From Isoetes taiwanensis (taxonomy: Eukaryota > Streptophyta > Lycopodiopsida > Isoetales > Isoetaceae), in NCBI GenBank assembly GCA_021234155.1, contig JAJEKV010000019.1, positions 3,570,356-3,634,355 on the forward strand: a stretch of DNA of 64,000 nucleotides. Direction: 5' to 3'. Positions 32,691 through 45,218 of this stretch are shown in pieces. Under the pieces are notes generated by a model that saw nothing but the letters and a program-made list of their open reading frames with translations, was not told where the DNA came from and searched no databases. How positions within the stretch are numbered: position 1 is the stretch's first letter; each line of letters opens with the position of its first letter. A program made the translations under genes and the position numbers.

Positions 32691-34512
32691 TTTTTCCATA
32701 AACAGATGAATGTCATGCATGACCTCATTTTAAATCAAAATTCTTGCAAATCCAGTTGAAGCATAGCTTTTTACTGCTCTTTTAATATTGACAACATTGC
32801 TCTATCCATTATCCCCACGCCCAATCATAGAAATGCAAACAGATGGTGTGATGTTTCCTTGTTCAACCATCTCTCCATATGATATAAAAGATGTGTTTGG
32901 TGAAACCGTGAGTGATTTGGAAAAGAAGGTTGGAATTAATAATGAATAAAGAGCCACCAATACCTTTAAACTTTGGCATCATATAATTCTTGTATATTTT
33001 TATGCCTAGTCTCATATATCTTATTGAGACAAAAATTAGGCATACGAACTTACCACTCATGAAGGTAAAATTGAAACTTGCCTTCTCAATAAGCTCTACG
33101 CTTAAAGCATCATAAGATACTGGAACAAAGTGCAAGTCTGTAACCATAGGAAGATCTTTATAAGAAAGTAAGCATATCCGCTTTCTTATGAGCTTCAAGA
33201 AGTATGCACCGATTATTTTAACATTTGGTTTTATAGGCAAATTTAGTTTAGCCATTAAGCACGTCCAATAATGGAAAGTAGAACTTTTGCATGCTGTTTT
33301 GAATAAAATGCTTGGTTCAGCAATGCGAGAAGGCTGTGAAGTAGAGCAGTGAAAAGCTATCGTCTTCCGGGTAGAACAATTGAATTTGTGGAGGAATAGG
33401 TTGCATCCATTGCCTTACATTTTTCTACTTGAAGTGTTGCTAGCGTATGCGATTGGGGTAGTCTTGTCGAAGGAGCCAAAGCTTCTTTCAAGAGGGTTTT
33501 GAATTTTCCTAGCTATGGATGCATAATTTGGAATCTCTAATGACAATTTTGAATTTAATTGATATGGATAACCACATAGATAGGCTAAGGAACAAGAAAG
33601 GGTTACATCTCGAAAAAAAATGTATTTTCATGCTAAATAGTAAATACATATACATTTGGTAAGGTAACGGAAGATTAAATGTTGCACCGCATTCATATAA
33701 ATACATTCGTTATAGTAATATTAGCACATACTATTGGCAATTGGAGTTTATTAGATGTTCATGCAAATACAAATTTGTATTTGCTAGCACCAATATCCAG
33801 TATAACCTTTATTCAAATACCAGAAATATATGGAGTTCTTATTTTTTATGTCGAAGATACTCTTTTGGCCTCAACGACGACATACCATACCAGAACCTTC
33901 AGAACCACGCTCAACTGAAGGGAAATTGTTCTTAATCTCTTGATAAGAATCTATGAAAGAAAGCCCAAATTGAGAGACTTGGCAATCTGTAGCAAAGAGA
34001 GAGGATGTGGCATACAAATCATTACCACCCATTTATAGGCATGGGGGTATCACGTTTAACAGTGCTAACAAAGCCAGGCGCATAAGTATGACCAAGAACT
34101 CCATTAACATGAGGTGATAGCTTAAAGAACTTGAAGTGAAGGTCAAGATGGGCAAAGCAATCCTCCTCACTAATGCCATAGTTATAGACACGCGATTCTT
34201 GGGCCGTGATAGGTACAACGGTAGCTTCAATAGAGAAGAGACCATCTACCTCAATAGATATTGCATTGGTGGCCTTACGAACAACCTATAGACCTGCCTC
34301 GGGGGCTTCCCAAGATGATCCAGTTGCTAGGTTGAGTGTTACTGGGGAATCGAACACGATGGCTAACTGATCCACGTCATCATCCCACTTTGCAACTCTA
34401 TTGGCACCAAGGTATAGTTTGTGTGAGCCGAACATGATACCCAGGGATTTGACCCGTGTGAAGTCCCTACTCTTCCCATCATCTCTCTCCTTACCTATAA
34501 ACAGAGCATTGA
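32691..34512 (-). repeat. Root_cap array unit III
   Basis: Contains the 22244-type segment (32691-33280), the 22830-type segment (33281-33670) and Root_cap copy C. It lacks the Ty3/rRNA mosaic and joins unit IV directly at about 34512. Confidence 0.82.
33871..34512 (-). pseudogene. Root_cap pseudogene copy C
   Basis: Matches the intact exon 2 further upstream than copies A and B (to the AGAGCATTGA segment) but has no exon 1. It shares the Gln-to-TAG change (34288-34286) and has two private 3-bp deletions (near 34277 and 34347). Confidence 0.88.
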
Positions 34513-35388
34513 GACATAGTTTATGCCTAGTCTCCTATATCTTATTGCGACAAAAATTAGACATACAAGCTTACCACTCATGAAGGTAAAATTGAAACTT
34601 GCCTTCTCAATAAGTTCTGCACTTAAAGCATCATGAGATACTGGAACAAAGTGCAAGTCTGTACCCATCTGGAAGGTCTTTATAAGAAAGTAAGCATATC
34701 TTCTTTCTTATGAACTTCAAGAAGCATGACCGATTGTTTTTAACATTTGGTTTTATAGGAAAATTCAGGTTAGCCATTAAGCCAGTCCAACAATGGAGAG
34801 TAGAAGTTTTGCATGATGTTTTGAATAAAATGCTTGGTTCAGAAATGCGAGGAGGCTGTGAAATAGGGCAGTGAAAAGCTATTGTCTCCCAGCTAGAACA
34901 ATTGAATTTGTGGAAGAATAGGTTGCATTCATTGCCTTACATTTTTCTAGTTGAAGTGTTGCTAGCGTATGCGATTGGGGTAGCCTTGTCGAAGGAGCCA
35001 AAGCTTTTTTCCAGAGGGTTTTGAATTTTCCTAGCTATGGATGCATAATTTAAGATCTTGAATGACAAATTTGAATTTAGTTAATATGGACAACCACATA
35101 GAAGGCTAAGAAACAAGAAAGTGTTACATCTCAAAGAAAAATGCATTTTCATGCTAAATAGTAAATACATATACATTTGGTAAGATAAAGGAGGATTAAA
35201 TGTTGCACCGCATTCGTATAAATACATTCGTTATAGTAATATTAGCACATACTATTGGCAATTGGAGTTTATTAAATGTTCATGCAAATACAAATTTGTA
35301 TTTTCTAGCACCAATATCCAATATAACCTTTATTCAAATACCACAAATATATGGAGTTTTCTTTTATGTCGAAGATACCCTTTTGGCC

Positions 35389-36464
35389 TCAACGACGACA
35401 TACCATACCAGAACCTTCAGAACCACAGTCAACTGAAGGAAAATTATTCTTGATCTCTTGATAAGAATCTGTGAAAGAAAGCCCAAATTGAGAGACTTGG
35501 CAATCTGTAGCAAAGAGAGAGGATGTGGCATACAAATCATTACCACCCACTATGGGCATGGGGGTATCACGTTTAACAGTGCTAACAAAGCCAGGAGCAT
35601 AAGTATGACCAAGAACTCCATTAACATGAGGTGATAGCTTAAAGAACTTGAAGTGAAGGTCGAGATGGGCAAAGCAATCCTCCTCACTAATGCCATAGTT
35701 ATGGACACGAGATTCTTGGGCCGTGATAGGTACAACCATAGCTTCAATAGAGAAGAGACCATCTACCTCAATAGATATTGCATTGGTGGCCTTGTTACGA
35801 ACAACCTGTAGACCTGCCTCGGGGGCTTCCCAAGATGATCCAGTTGCTAGGTTGAGTGTTACTGGGGTAGAATCGAACACGATGGCTAACTGATCCACGT
35901 CATCATCCCACTTTGCAACTCTATTGGCACCAAGGTATAGTTTGTGTGAGCCAAACATGATACCTAGGGATTTGACCCATGTGAAGTCCCTACTCTTCCC
36001 ACCATCTCTCTCCTTACCTATAAACAGAGCATTGATATGAAGATCATTGTCAGAAACGAGACAGAAGGTTTTATCCCTCTGGCCATGGAAGTAGAAGGTG
36101 GCGCCGTCTGCGCCGACGAAGCGAGGGTCTTGGCAGGCACTGCCCTTGCGGTTGCAACCTGAAAAAGCAGCAGATGTTGAGGCATAGGGAGAGAGAGAGA
36201 GAAAAAAAAAAAAAAAAAAAAAAAAACTAGGCCTAGGCCTAGGCTGGGAAAAAACTTTGGCATACCACAGTTGCTGGTGCAGGTCCGACAATTGTAGCTA
36301 CATTTGTTAGGGCAGCCGGGAGGGCATTTTATGCTGACCCATTGGCATTTTCCAGGAGTAGATCGGCATGGAAAATTATAGCCATGCCCATAATTAGCAT
36401 ACGCATGGCTTGCTAAGGCCACAACGAGAACCAGAAGGGCCACAATTCTGCTGGATGCCGCCAT
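35389..36464 (-). CDS. Root_cap-domain secreted protein, intact two-exon gene
   Basis: Exon 1 runs 36464-36266, intron 36265-36159 (GT-AG, with a long T-run on the coding strand), exon 2 36158-35389. It encodes about 322 residues. A signal peptide (MAASSRIVALLVLVVALASH) leads into a Cys-rich stretch with CPPGCPNKCSYNCRTCTSNC. Then follow CQDPRFVGADGATFYFHGQR, DFTWVKSLGIMFGSHKLYLG, and the Root_cap signature with GHTYAPGFVSTVKRDTPMPI and ATDCQVSQF near the end. Plant relatives are annotated as root cap or LEA-related extracellular proteins; their biochemical role is unclear. I chose the ATG at 36464 because it opens the signal peptide; an in-frame upstream ATG at 36551 would put 29 residues before it. 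A TATA-like GATATAAGG lies near 36530. Confidence 0.9.
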
Positions 36465-36527
36465 AGCTGAGCTTCGAGCTTTTTCCAGACTGCGGGATCT
36501 GATGAGACCATGAAGAGGAGCCGTGTC

Positions 36528-36536
36528 CTTATATCG
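36528..36536 (-). promoter_or_regulatory. TATA-like box of the Root_cap gene
   Basis: The minus strand reads GATATAAGGACAC about 65-70 bp upstream of the chosen start codon. This spacing fits a TATA box with a short leader. It supports the downstream ATG, because the upstream in-frame ATG would lie at or before the transcription start. Confidence 0.45.
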
Positions 36537-36599
36537 GCATTTTGTGGGCATGTCTTATCGGAATTTGAACGCAGTAATCCTTTGTCTTTTCTGCCGGAT

Positions 36600-39500
36600 T
36601 GCCACCGCACTGTGATCGGATTTGTCCACAATGTGGGTTTCCTTGTCTGTTCTGTTTTTGTTCTCACCAGTGAGATTTCCTTTGGTCAAGTTGTTGTCGG
36701 TGTTTATTTCAGTCCTCTCTTTTTGATACCTTTGTCAACCGGAGGAACATACAGGTCTTTTTCATGCTTTTACATGCAGACTCTACGTGTAGGAAATGAC
36801 CTTTCAAAAAGACTTCCTTTTTGAAAATGAAGAGTTCATATGTTTTGGACAAGGAAGAAGAATTCATAGCAATTTTTAGAGTTAAAGGAGGGAAGGTCAA
36901 TTGGTCTTCGAGATGCACATACAACACCATGCTTCCTAAGAGCGGGTTCACATGCAACACTGGTCAGAGAGGGGCCTGTTATACCCTTTGCAAATTGGTG
37001 ATGGTCGGCGATGGTGGGCGTAAAAGGGCGTGGCATTTTACATGACGGTGAAGGCCGCGATGGTGCATGTGAATCCAGCCTAATCCATTAGTCTATGGTT
37101 TGTCATCTTACCGGGGCCTACTCATATTGAAACTAGTGTTCTAGAAATTTAACTATTCATTAGCACGAGAGAACTTAATAATCAATAAGAATCTCATGTT
37201 AACTGATTGGAACTGAGGATATGGTTTGACTGATTGGTGCCATCAATGAAATATTGGTGGCAATTTTTATGATGCACTATGTAGTCCATAGGACAATATG
37301 ACAACCCTTTAAGCACATGGAACATGTCGAAGTGGAAAATCCAAGCTATATTTAACAAACGACAAATGAGAATATATAGAGATCTATGCAACCTAACTTC
37401 AAGTGAGAGAAGAAATATGAGGATGAACCTCCTAGCAAAGGTTAGACTCTAAGAAATAGAGACATAGCTGCACCTACATCCTTTTCCCATGTCTTGTAGT
37501 GGTGCACATAAAGTAATAGCCCTTCACTCGGCATATCTACTTATTTAAAAAGTTTCTTGGGTTCTTTGCTGATTGTTTTCCGGCGTTACATTTGCCAGAA
37601 AATGGATTTTCAGGCGATGCCTTTGTTTTCCGGCGTTTTGCCCTTTTCCCACAATCATACGAAAGTAGCGGAGGGGCTAATGATTTTTCGGCGGGCTAAC
37701 TTTCCCTTTCTTCCACCCGCATCTATTCAATGCTCCGTCTGCCTGTGCAGCAGGGTTTGAATTTGAATCGGCCGCTGCTCCATTTCGATTGACATAGCCA
37801 GCACACTGTTATCCCTAACGTTCAAGCGTCCGTTTCTTTCCCCGCCAATAAACGGATAGGCCTAACCGAAAAATTTTTCTGGAGCGAAAATCCCTCCATC
37901 TCTTGCTTGCTATGGCGTTTAATCCGGAGCCCAGGCTTTCAGTCTCGCCATTTCTTGAGGCGCCTAGGAGATTTCTTTTTTCTACTGGACGTGGCGGTGG
38001 AAATGCGTTAGAGGGATTGTGGCGGTGCATTAGCCTGGTCCACCATACTTAGCTAAGAAGATGCTGGTGCAGGGCTTGGTCTTGGATCCGGCAGTTGCCA
38101 AATCTTCTTTTTCAGTACCTGCATTCTATAAAAGGTGATTCCTTATCGATTTTCTATTGCCTATTTTTTCTGACACTCTCGACCTTATTCTTTTAGCTTC
38201 TGACCTTCATCTGTACTGGATTACATCAGCAGCTCAAGAACACAATTTACATCACGATTGCACGGGACTTCTATGTTTGTGATTTTTATAGACTGCTTTG
38301 GAGCATTTAGAGTATTTCGTTCTGCTACGAAGGTATTTACCTTCTCCTGCTGCTAGGTATTTAGTGGATTCAGAGAAGGCAAATGTTTAGTTGCTTTGCA
38401 TCTCTCTTATTTTAAGGATGAAAGGGCCAAAATTGCTATAGAGGACTTTGCCTGAATGCATCGAACAGTGAATCGTTTCTCATCTTCTCTGTCTGGTTAC
38501 AGCATTAGTGCGATGGCTTGATGTAGGACGGCATGTGCTGAAGCAGGGGTTCGTGAAGCAAAGGAGCTGCTGGAGCAGGGCCGGAATGCATTAAGTTCGG
38601 GCTCTGCATGTTTTCATCTCTGCAACAAGTTTAAATGCGACAAAGCGTTTTGCTTTTGTGGGGCATTCAAATCCACAAATCTGTCTTTTTGTGCAAATTT
38701 CCATTTCTGTTTTGGTGATGGTATTCAAACCGAAAAGCTTTGGTCTTAATCATGTAACAGTTTCATTTGGAAGTCTTGGGTTTTTCCTTTTGGCTTTACT
38801 GTTTGATCTTTTCTTATACAGTTTCCTTTTTTTTATTCTATGTCTTTCCTCTTCTAGGTAGTTACTGCAGCTCATAACCTGATTCTATTGCTTTCTTGGC
38901 ATTGTTAGATCCCACATAGCAACGATCTGGAGCTTCAATGAGCTAGAATTTCAGGTAAAATGCTTTGCATTGTCACAACGATAAGCCTGCTTGCGAAAAT
39001 CAACTGGGCAAATCAATGCAGCTTCATTTGAATCTTTTGCTCAAATTTGGCTATGTTTCCTCATGTTGTGTCTGTGTCGTTCAAGAGAAAAGTAAAATGT
39101 ATTACAGACTTTCTAAGCAGCTTGGTTTACCATGTCCATTATTGGGGGCAATGGCCATGACAAAGTTTTCTTTTAGCAATGAGTTTGATATGTTACTTTC
39201 TGTGGATTTGTAAAGCTAGATGCTAGCAGGCAGTGTAAAGGATACATAAACACAGGTATAAGTCATAACCTGCTACAGGCAGGAAGACTGCTTTTTGTTT
39301 GACAAATCTTTTGGTCAACACCAATGAGATTATTGTTTATACTAGATTTCCATCATTATCACTGTGGTGACCTGTCTGATGTTAAAGTATAGAACGGAAA
39401 GGTAATGCTAAGGTGATGAATGCAACATGTTTCATTTTACTTTGGGTTATATTGTATTTGGGGTTATGCATTACTACTTTCTTAGCTGCTGCTGCCACCA

Positions 39501-40640
39501 CTACAAGAAGAATTTACCATTTGAAATCACATTCTCTATTACGTTGTAATTCTTTTGATGCAATAGCAAAGGACTATACTCTTCTCACCAAGTCCAAGTT
39601 TGCACAAGAAGCATCTCATTGTCCTTATTGTTATTCTAATGTGCACAAGAAGCATCCCATTGATCCCCATTGTTATTCTAATGTGTTGAATATATGATAA
39701 AAGACTGCTGTGTACCTCTTAGTTACATGCCTTAAGTAATGTTGGAGCTATACTACTTACATCTTACCTGTAAATCGTGAAAAACATTGTCTATATATGG
39801 CATTAAGTTCCATGATTAAAAGAGTATGGAATTGCCTAGATCCAATAGCAAGGTGCATGCTTAAATTGAGAAAGCATCAAGAGAGGCCAAGATCAGCATA
39901 TATGCTGAGCAAATCAGATGAAATTCAGAGCACACCTTTGGGGGATCCACAACTAAAATAACTTCGCCATGCATTCCATAAAAGTTATAATGGGTAATAA
40001 CTTTGAGTAAGCAGCCTTACATTAAATGCCGCCCATACTTATGCGGCGGCAATGCCAGACACAATTGCAATTGCCAGACAATAACGTACGTTTCGTAACT
40101 CGGCTAAGATACTATATTGTCGAAGAAGTGAAGATATCATGGGAGCATCAAATAAAGTACAAGATTAGGCCCTTTGATGATGTGCGCCATGTGGAGATGT
40201 ATATTTAGAGTTCCGTTATGAACTAAAGTATGCCAATGAACCATGACAAAATTTTGTGTTTTGCATTTCTCTATCTATTGTTTGTTGGTGTACTTAGGTC
40301 CCTCTAGGGGTGACATTTTGAGCATATATTTTGGATCTATCTTTTCAAGTTTTTGTCTTTAGAAGTAGATTTAACTGCCCCCACATTCCTTATAAAGCAT
40401 TGTTTTTTCTATTAAAATTCATAAATGCAAAGTGAATACATTGATGATTTTGTTATTAGACAATTTCAATAACAAAAATAATTACAAAAACAAATAATAT
40501 CTATTCTTGCCAATTATCAACATGCATTGTTGTCGAAGTTGCACATATGGACGTTAACGTCCGAGTAAAAACACATTGCAGATATGGACGTTAAAGTTCG
40601 AGTAAAAACACATGCCAGGACATTAGCCCGGCAACGCCGG
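36600..40640. other. Long intergenic stretch
   Basis: About 4 kb without a recognised gene. Short frames (such as one ending HQIKYKIRPFDDVRHVEMYI at 40208) match nothing I know. AT-rich. It may include the body of a Helitron ending at 40655. Confidence 0.5.
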
Positions 40641-40655
40641 GCACACGTTTACTAG
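40627..40655 (+). mobile_element. Helitron 3' terminus
   Basis: GCCCGGCaacGCCGGGC, then a short spacer and CTAG at 40652-40655, followed by T. This matches the 3' ends of the two bounded Helitrons. The 5' end was not located. Confidence 0.7.
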
Positions 40656-40851
40656 TAGAATATATTGTTCCACGACTAGTTAATATATAACATGATGACA
40701 TGGACACGAATGACAAGCCACGAAATAAAACATCTATTCCATAGTCTCAGAGCCTCATCAATAGAGATGAAGCAAATCGAAGCCATCGCAATTGGTAAAG
40801 CTTTTTACGTCTTGAACTTCAAGTTTCCTATTCGAAGCATGAACTATAGAG

Positions 40852-41101
40852 GCCCGGGGGGTTCACTTATAGTAAGGGGGGTATGCCATGTGCGTGCATA
40901 GGGTGATCAAAAACACCCCCGTATACGATTTCTTGAAAGGCAAATTCGACCCCTTCCGTACAAAGTTTACCCCAAGTAGTGGCAAAAAACCCCCCTACCT
41001 CTTACGTATACGTATAGAAATGGGTCGAAAAAACCCCCCTACAAGTCACTCAGGCACATTGTATGGCACTTACAGTGAATCCCCCTTGTATAGAGGGACT
41101 A
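40852..41101. mobile_element. Possible small inverted-repeat element
   Basis: The left end has GGGGGGTTCACTTATAG and the right end the inverted GTGAATCCCCCTTGTATAG. ACTATAG flanks both sides (about 40845 and 41098). Inside are three 'aaaacmcccccstac'-like blocks (40908, 40985, 41030). The terminal repeats are short and imperfect. Confidence 0.4.
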
Positions 41102-41528
41102 TAGAAGGTTGACAGATGCAACTCTAGTTACGCTTGCTTATGAAAACCCTAACCCTTATGAACTAATCAATCACAAGAAAAAATATAGCCATATATGTAA
41201 GAATCTTTACAAATCGAGAAGTTAGGGACTGTTTTACCCTAGCAAAAGCTAAGAGGCATTGATTGTCTCACATGCCATAGAGACCATTATAGATGATATC
41301 TATTATGTCTAACAATCCATAACACATATGCAAAAATCCTCGCAATGGCAACATGCACATATAACATATATGATGCATTGTAAAACAGGTACGAACACGA
41401 CAAACACATGAAGAGATAACATAAGATACAATAGGTACTAACCTAGCTGTGGTAAGAGTACAATATAGAAATAGGGTCGCATATTTATCCTGGGGCTTAA
41501 TGTGGTGCTGACACGTGTCATTCCCCAA

Positions 41529-41567
41529 TAACACGGAATGGAAGTTGGGTCTACCAATTCCGTGTTA
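41529..41567. repeat. Perfect 11-bp inverted repeat
   Basis: TAACACGGAAT and ATTCCGTGTTA are separated by 17 bp. It lies about 400 bp beyond the 3' end of the recombinase gene. It could be a transcript hairpin or a small element end. Confidence 0.6.
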
Positions 41568-41624
41568 CCTGTTCTCCCGGTTTCAATGTTAATTTTAGTG
41601 TTTGTTTGTCTTTATTTTAACAAC

Positions 41625-41810
41625 TCAGTTTCAAAGATTCATATTACGATTCTCACATTAAAACATTCATTAAACTCCGGTCTCACATTAAAACTCCAGT
41701 TTCAAACAAAACTCAGTTTCAAAACTCCAGTTTCAAACAAAATAGAACTCAGTTTCAAACTCCAGTTTCACATTAAAACTCCAGTTTCAAACAAAACAGA
41801 ACTATATTGC
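41625..41810 (+). repeat. Imperfect short tandem repeats
   Basis: Repeated words of the type 'aactccagtttcaaacaaaa' and 'ctcagtttcaaa' occur about eight times. No gene is implied. Confidence 0.65.
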
Positions 41811-41965
41811 AGTTATATTGCACAAACACAACAGCTATATTGCACTTCAATTCCTGCTGCAAACTCCTGTATCAACTCCTGCTGCATCATTTCCTGCAAT
41901 AATAATAAAAGTCCAACATACAATCAGAGTTGCATATTTAATCAGAGATGCATATTTGAAAAAAC

Positions 41966-44496
41966 TTACAATGAGTTAACCAAGGGTGCTGCGTCACTCA
42001 TACTTCCAACGTGAATGACAATATTCTGTATTTGATTACCTGTAATTGAAACTCTTCCACTCGAATAAGGTTTTTCATCACAGAAATATTTCTTCAATGC
42101 TGGCTTATCTTCTAACATACGATCAAGATCATTCATGTAATCATCATCAATTACAACAGGTGCATAATAACGAAGTACTAGAACCACGCAAAACAAAAAC
42201 AAGAAAAACATTACAGAATTAAATCTGACCTAAATAATTAAATCAGATAAAAACATTAACATAAAATCAGAAAAAAACTAACCAGGAATATTCGAAATGT
42301 CATGAAGAGGACGAGAAGCAGAAGCATCTAAATGAAGTGCAAAGCTGACCTTCTCGCATTGCCGATAAACCAAAGACTCAACGTCCTTACGTTTTCAGAA
42401 AATGAATGACAATAAGATTTACCAGAATTAAGGACATCCATTGCAGATGCTTTCGCTACGACTCCACTCTGATCATACCTCTGGTATGCTTCACGACTCT
42501 TATGCCCAGTAATCTTCATTCCCACCTCAATTGGCACACCTGAAACACTCATCTGCGTAATTGCAGTGGTTCTACAACTCTTGTTGGTATAATTACCATC
42601 AATATGGCAGATTGTGACCATATCCTTCAACCAAGTACCAATTGTCTTTGAAGACACATGATTAACAGAATACCAAACATCCGTTCTAGGGACGATTGAT
42701 GGCCCGAGAACACAAACCGCCACCATACTTATCCTTAACTTCATATTTTGGAAGTCTAAACTCTAAGCGCTTCCGGCAAAGACTCAAGAACGCCAACTTC
42801 ATAGCACCTAAGCGGCTCTCTAAGTCTTGGGCTTACATTTATTAATGCCTCCTTGCCAATTTTTACTGGTAGTCTCACAGTATTCCAAATAGTCTCTCAC
42901 AAAGTCCTTTCCAATTGCAAATTGAAAGTCACGCACCTTGCAGAGTTCCACTCCTCCACGAATAAGAAATCGAGACATGCAATAGAACGCAAACCTCTTC
43001 TGAAGACCCAAATTATTTGTTACTTGGTGTGCGGGATGTGCCAGAATCTTGGCCTGATCCTCCCTACTCAAGATATCAGACTTCTTGCGCTTCGGAATAA
43101 AACCTCCAGCAGCAGATTCCTCCATTGCAACCTCCAATGCTCTACGAGCTTTGCAAAATTTGATATCACGGTAGATATCAATCGGTATCTCTTCTATCTT
43201 GATATGCATCATCCTTGCATCTTGTGCACGACGCAAGATCCTATTGAAACCTCGAAACAAATTCTGCAACCTGCAACATCAAACAGTAAATACAAAAATA
43301 AGAAATGATAAATGCTAATAATTCAAGAAAGAAAACTAATAAATAAAATTTAAAATACTTACGAATCTGGAGGGTAACATTTTCCATCAAGACGACGCAC
43401 TTGAAGCATGAATTCTTTCAAATTATTTGCAAGTTCTTCCAAAGGAATATCCTCAATTTTCTGCTCAATTCCCTTCCCAACATGTAGCCTCCAAGCATCA
43501 AATCTGCCCCTGACCCAGTCATCTTTTGTCTCCCCTGGATTCTCAAAGCCAGAATTAACTCTACTCACAAGATCCGGGTCCAAACTAGTAATACCTCCAA
43601 CTCTTAATGGCTTCTTTCCTTTCCGTTTATCTGTTCCCATTTCAACCACACCTCTGCTACTCTCAACATCTTCTTTACCATCCTCTTCACTCCCATTCTC
43701 CATAGCCTCCAGAGGACTACAGAGAGAGAATGAGGGACACTCACTTTGCATAACCACACCTAACAAAAAAAAAACATACAAGTAAATAAACTAACAACAA
43801 AAACTAGCTACAAACTACTAACTACTAAACTAGACTACTAAAATAACACAAAAACTAGTAAAATAAGTTTCTACCTGCATTTACATCGAAAATTGGAGCT
43901 CTGGGATAATCTGCATGTGCATTCCGACCTTCAGAATCTGCATGTTCATTTGCATGTGCATTTGCACCTTCAGAATCGTCTGCATGCGCATTTCCACCTT
44001 CAGAATCATCTGCATGTGCATTCCGACCTTCAAGAACATCTGCATTTTCTGTCCTCCCTCCAGAATAATCTGTACCAGTAAAAATCATATAAAAAGAAAG
44101 CTTAAATAACAAAATCGGAATCTTAAAACTACCTATACCTTTGGCAACTGCTTCAGAAGGAAAACTCGAAAGATTGATGCCGGAATCTTGGTTTAGACCT
44201 GCAAAACCAAGAAAACTTAACGAAATACAAATAATAAAACATACAATAATATAAAGACAGATCAAACCTTTCCCATTGGATCCTAATACTGCAACTCCGT
44301 CCAAATGACACGCTGATAAAGCTAAGCAACAAAAATCAGCTACAAGACTCCAAGAAGGCACAAAAAACTCCAAGAACGTGAAAATCAAGACACAAATGCC
44401 TTGAGAAACTTTCTGCCGAGCCAGCGCCTTAACAGATCGAACAGAAAACCTCCTAGGATCGAGAGGCGGCCTCCCTGGACGCCAAGAAGACGCCAT
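41966..44496 (-). CDS. Crypton/DUF3504-type tyrosine recombinase, multi-exon, probably damaged
   Basis: Exons on the minus strand: 44496 to about 44268 (MASSWRPGRPPLDPRRFSVR), a short exon with LNQDSGINLSSFPSEAVAKG, an exon with five EGxNAHADDS-like repeats (about 44070-43880), one at about 43770-43371 (GRFDAWRLHVGKGIEQKIED), one from about 43268 (LQNLFRGFNRILRRAQDARM), and a last exon with VVIDDDYMNDLDRMLEDKPA ending at 41966. Junctions have GT-AG sites and phases that fit. The catalytic part has SRFLIRGGVELCKVRDF (first Arg), YTNKSCRTTAITQM (second Arg, with Lys where His is usual), KITGHKSREAYQRYDQ (GH and the nucleophile Tyr). Between 42850 and 42680 the frame changes once or twice. The family cuts and rejoins DNA through the Tyr; some members are domesticated. 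No target duplication was found. Confidence 0.75.
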
Positions 44497-44544
44497 GAAG
44501 CAGGGGAAAAAAGGGGGGCAAAAATATGCTCCCCTATTTCTATA

Positions 44545-44660
44545 TTGTAGGGGAAAGGAACTAGGGTTAATTTAGGTCAGTAGGTGACCGCTCCGGCCAC
44601 GGCCGGTCCAGGGGGCCCCACCTTTGGGACCTGAATTGGCCCCTAGTTCCTTTCCCCTGC
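44545..44660. repeat. Inverted repeat around a GC-rich core
   Basis: GGGGAAAGGAACTAGGG (44550) is mirrored by CCCCTAGTTCCTTTCCCC (44640), with a palindromic GC core (ggccacggccggtcc). It lies about 50 bp upstream of the recombinase start codon. Confidence 0.65.
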
Positions 44661-44811
44661 ACATAATAGTAGTAATACAAGAAAGCTCCCTAAAGCCAAT
44701 TTAGAAGGGATTACTTAGTATTTAGATAGAAATAATCGTCCCTCATAGATAGGGTAAGGGCTTGACGAGCCCGCTAGGGCAAGCCAGTGCTCGAACCCTA
44801 TGAAACAACTT

Positions 44812-44836
44812 GTGGGGGGGGGGGGGAGGGGGGGCG
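44812..44836 (+). repeat. Poly-G run
   Basis: About 14 G, one A, then 8 G. Simple sequence, prone to length error. Confidence 0.8.
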
Positions 44837-45218
44837 ATTTTCCCTCCATAGTAAGCAGGGACTACAGGTTATCACTGCCGAAGATGCTTCTCAACAAATT
44901 CAAAAATAGGCGAACACCAGGCACAAATTCTAGGAGCATCGAGGAGCAACCAATGGAGGATGTGAGGGGACCTTGTAGTTGAAATTCAACTTGGGTGCCT
45001 ATAATACACACACGTTTACAATGCTAGTATCTTGAGCAAGTAACAATAACCGCGATCACGTGAACTTGAGATGTACGTGCATGGGGTCAGATCAGACGGT
45101 TGAGAAGGGGCCACGATACTCAGCTGTAAAACGATGCTTCGTTAAGGCACAACCTTGCGAACCCAAATTTTCACCTGGCATTTGTCGAGTATGCCTTAAC
45201 CTCCTCCGTCCAACTAGA

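Noticed and set aside
35389-36291. 300-codon frame starting inside the Root_cap intron
   Set aside because: It reads through the intron T-run; the GT-AG intron and the signal peptide in exon 1 give the better model.
43893-44109. Two plus-strand His/Cys-rich repeat frames
   Set aside because: They are the antisense of the EGxNAHADDS repeats in the recombinase gene.
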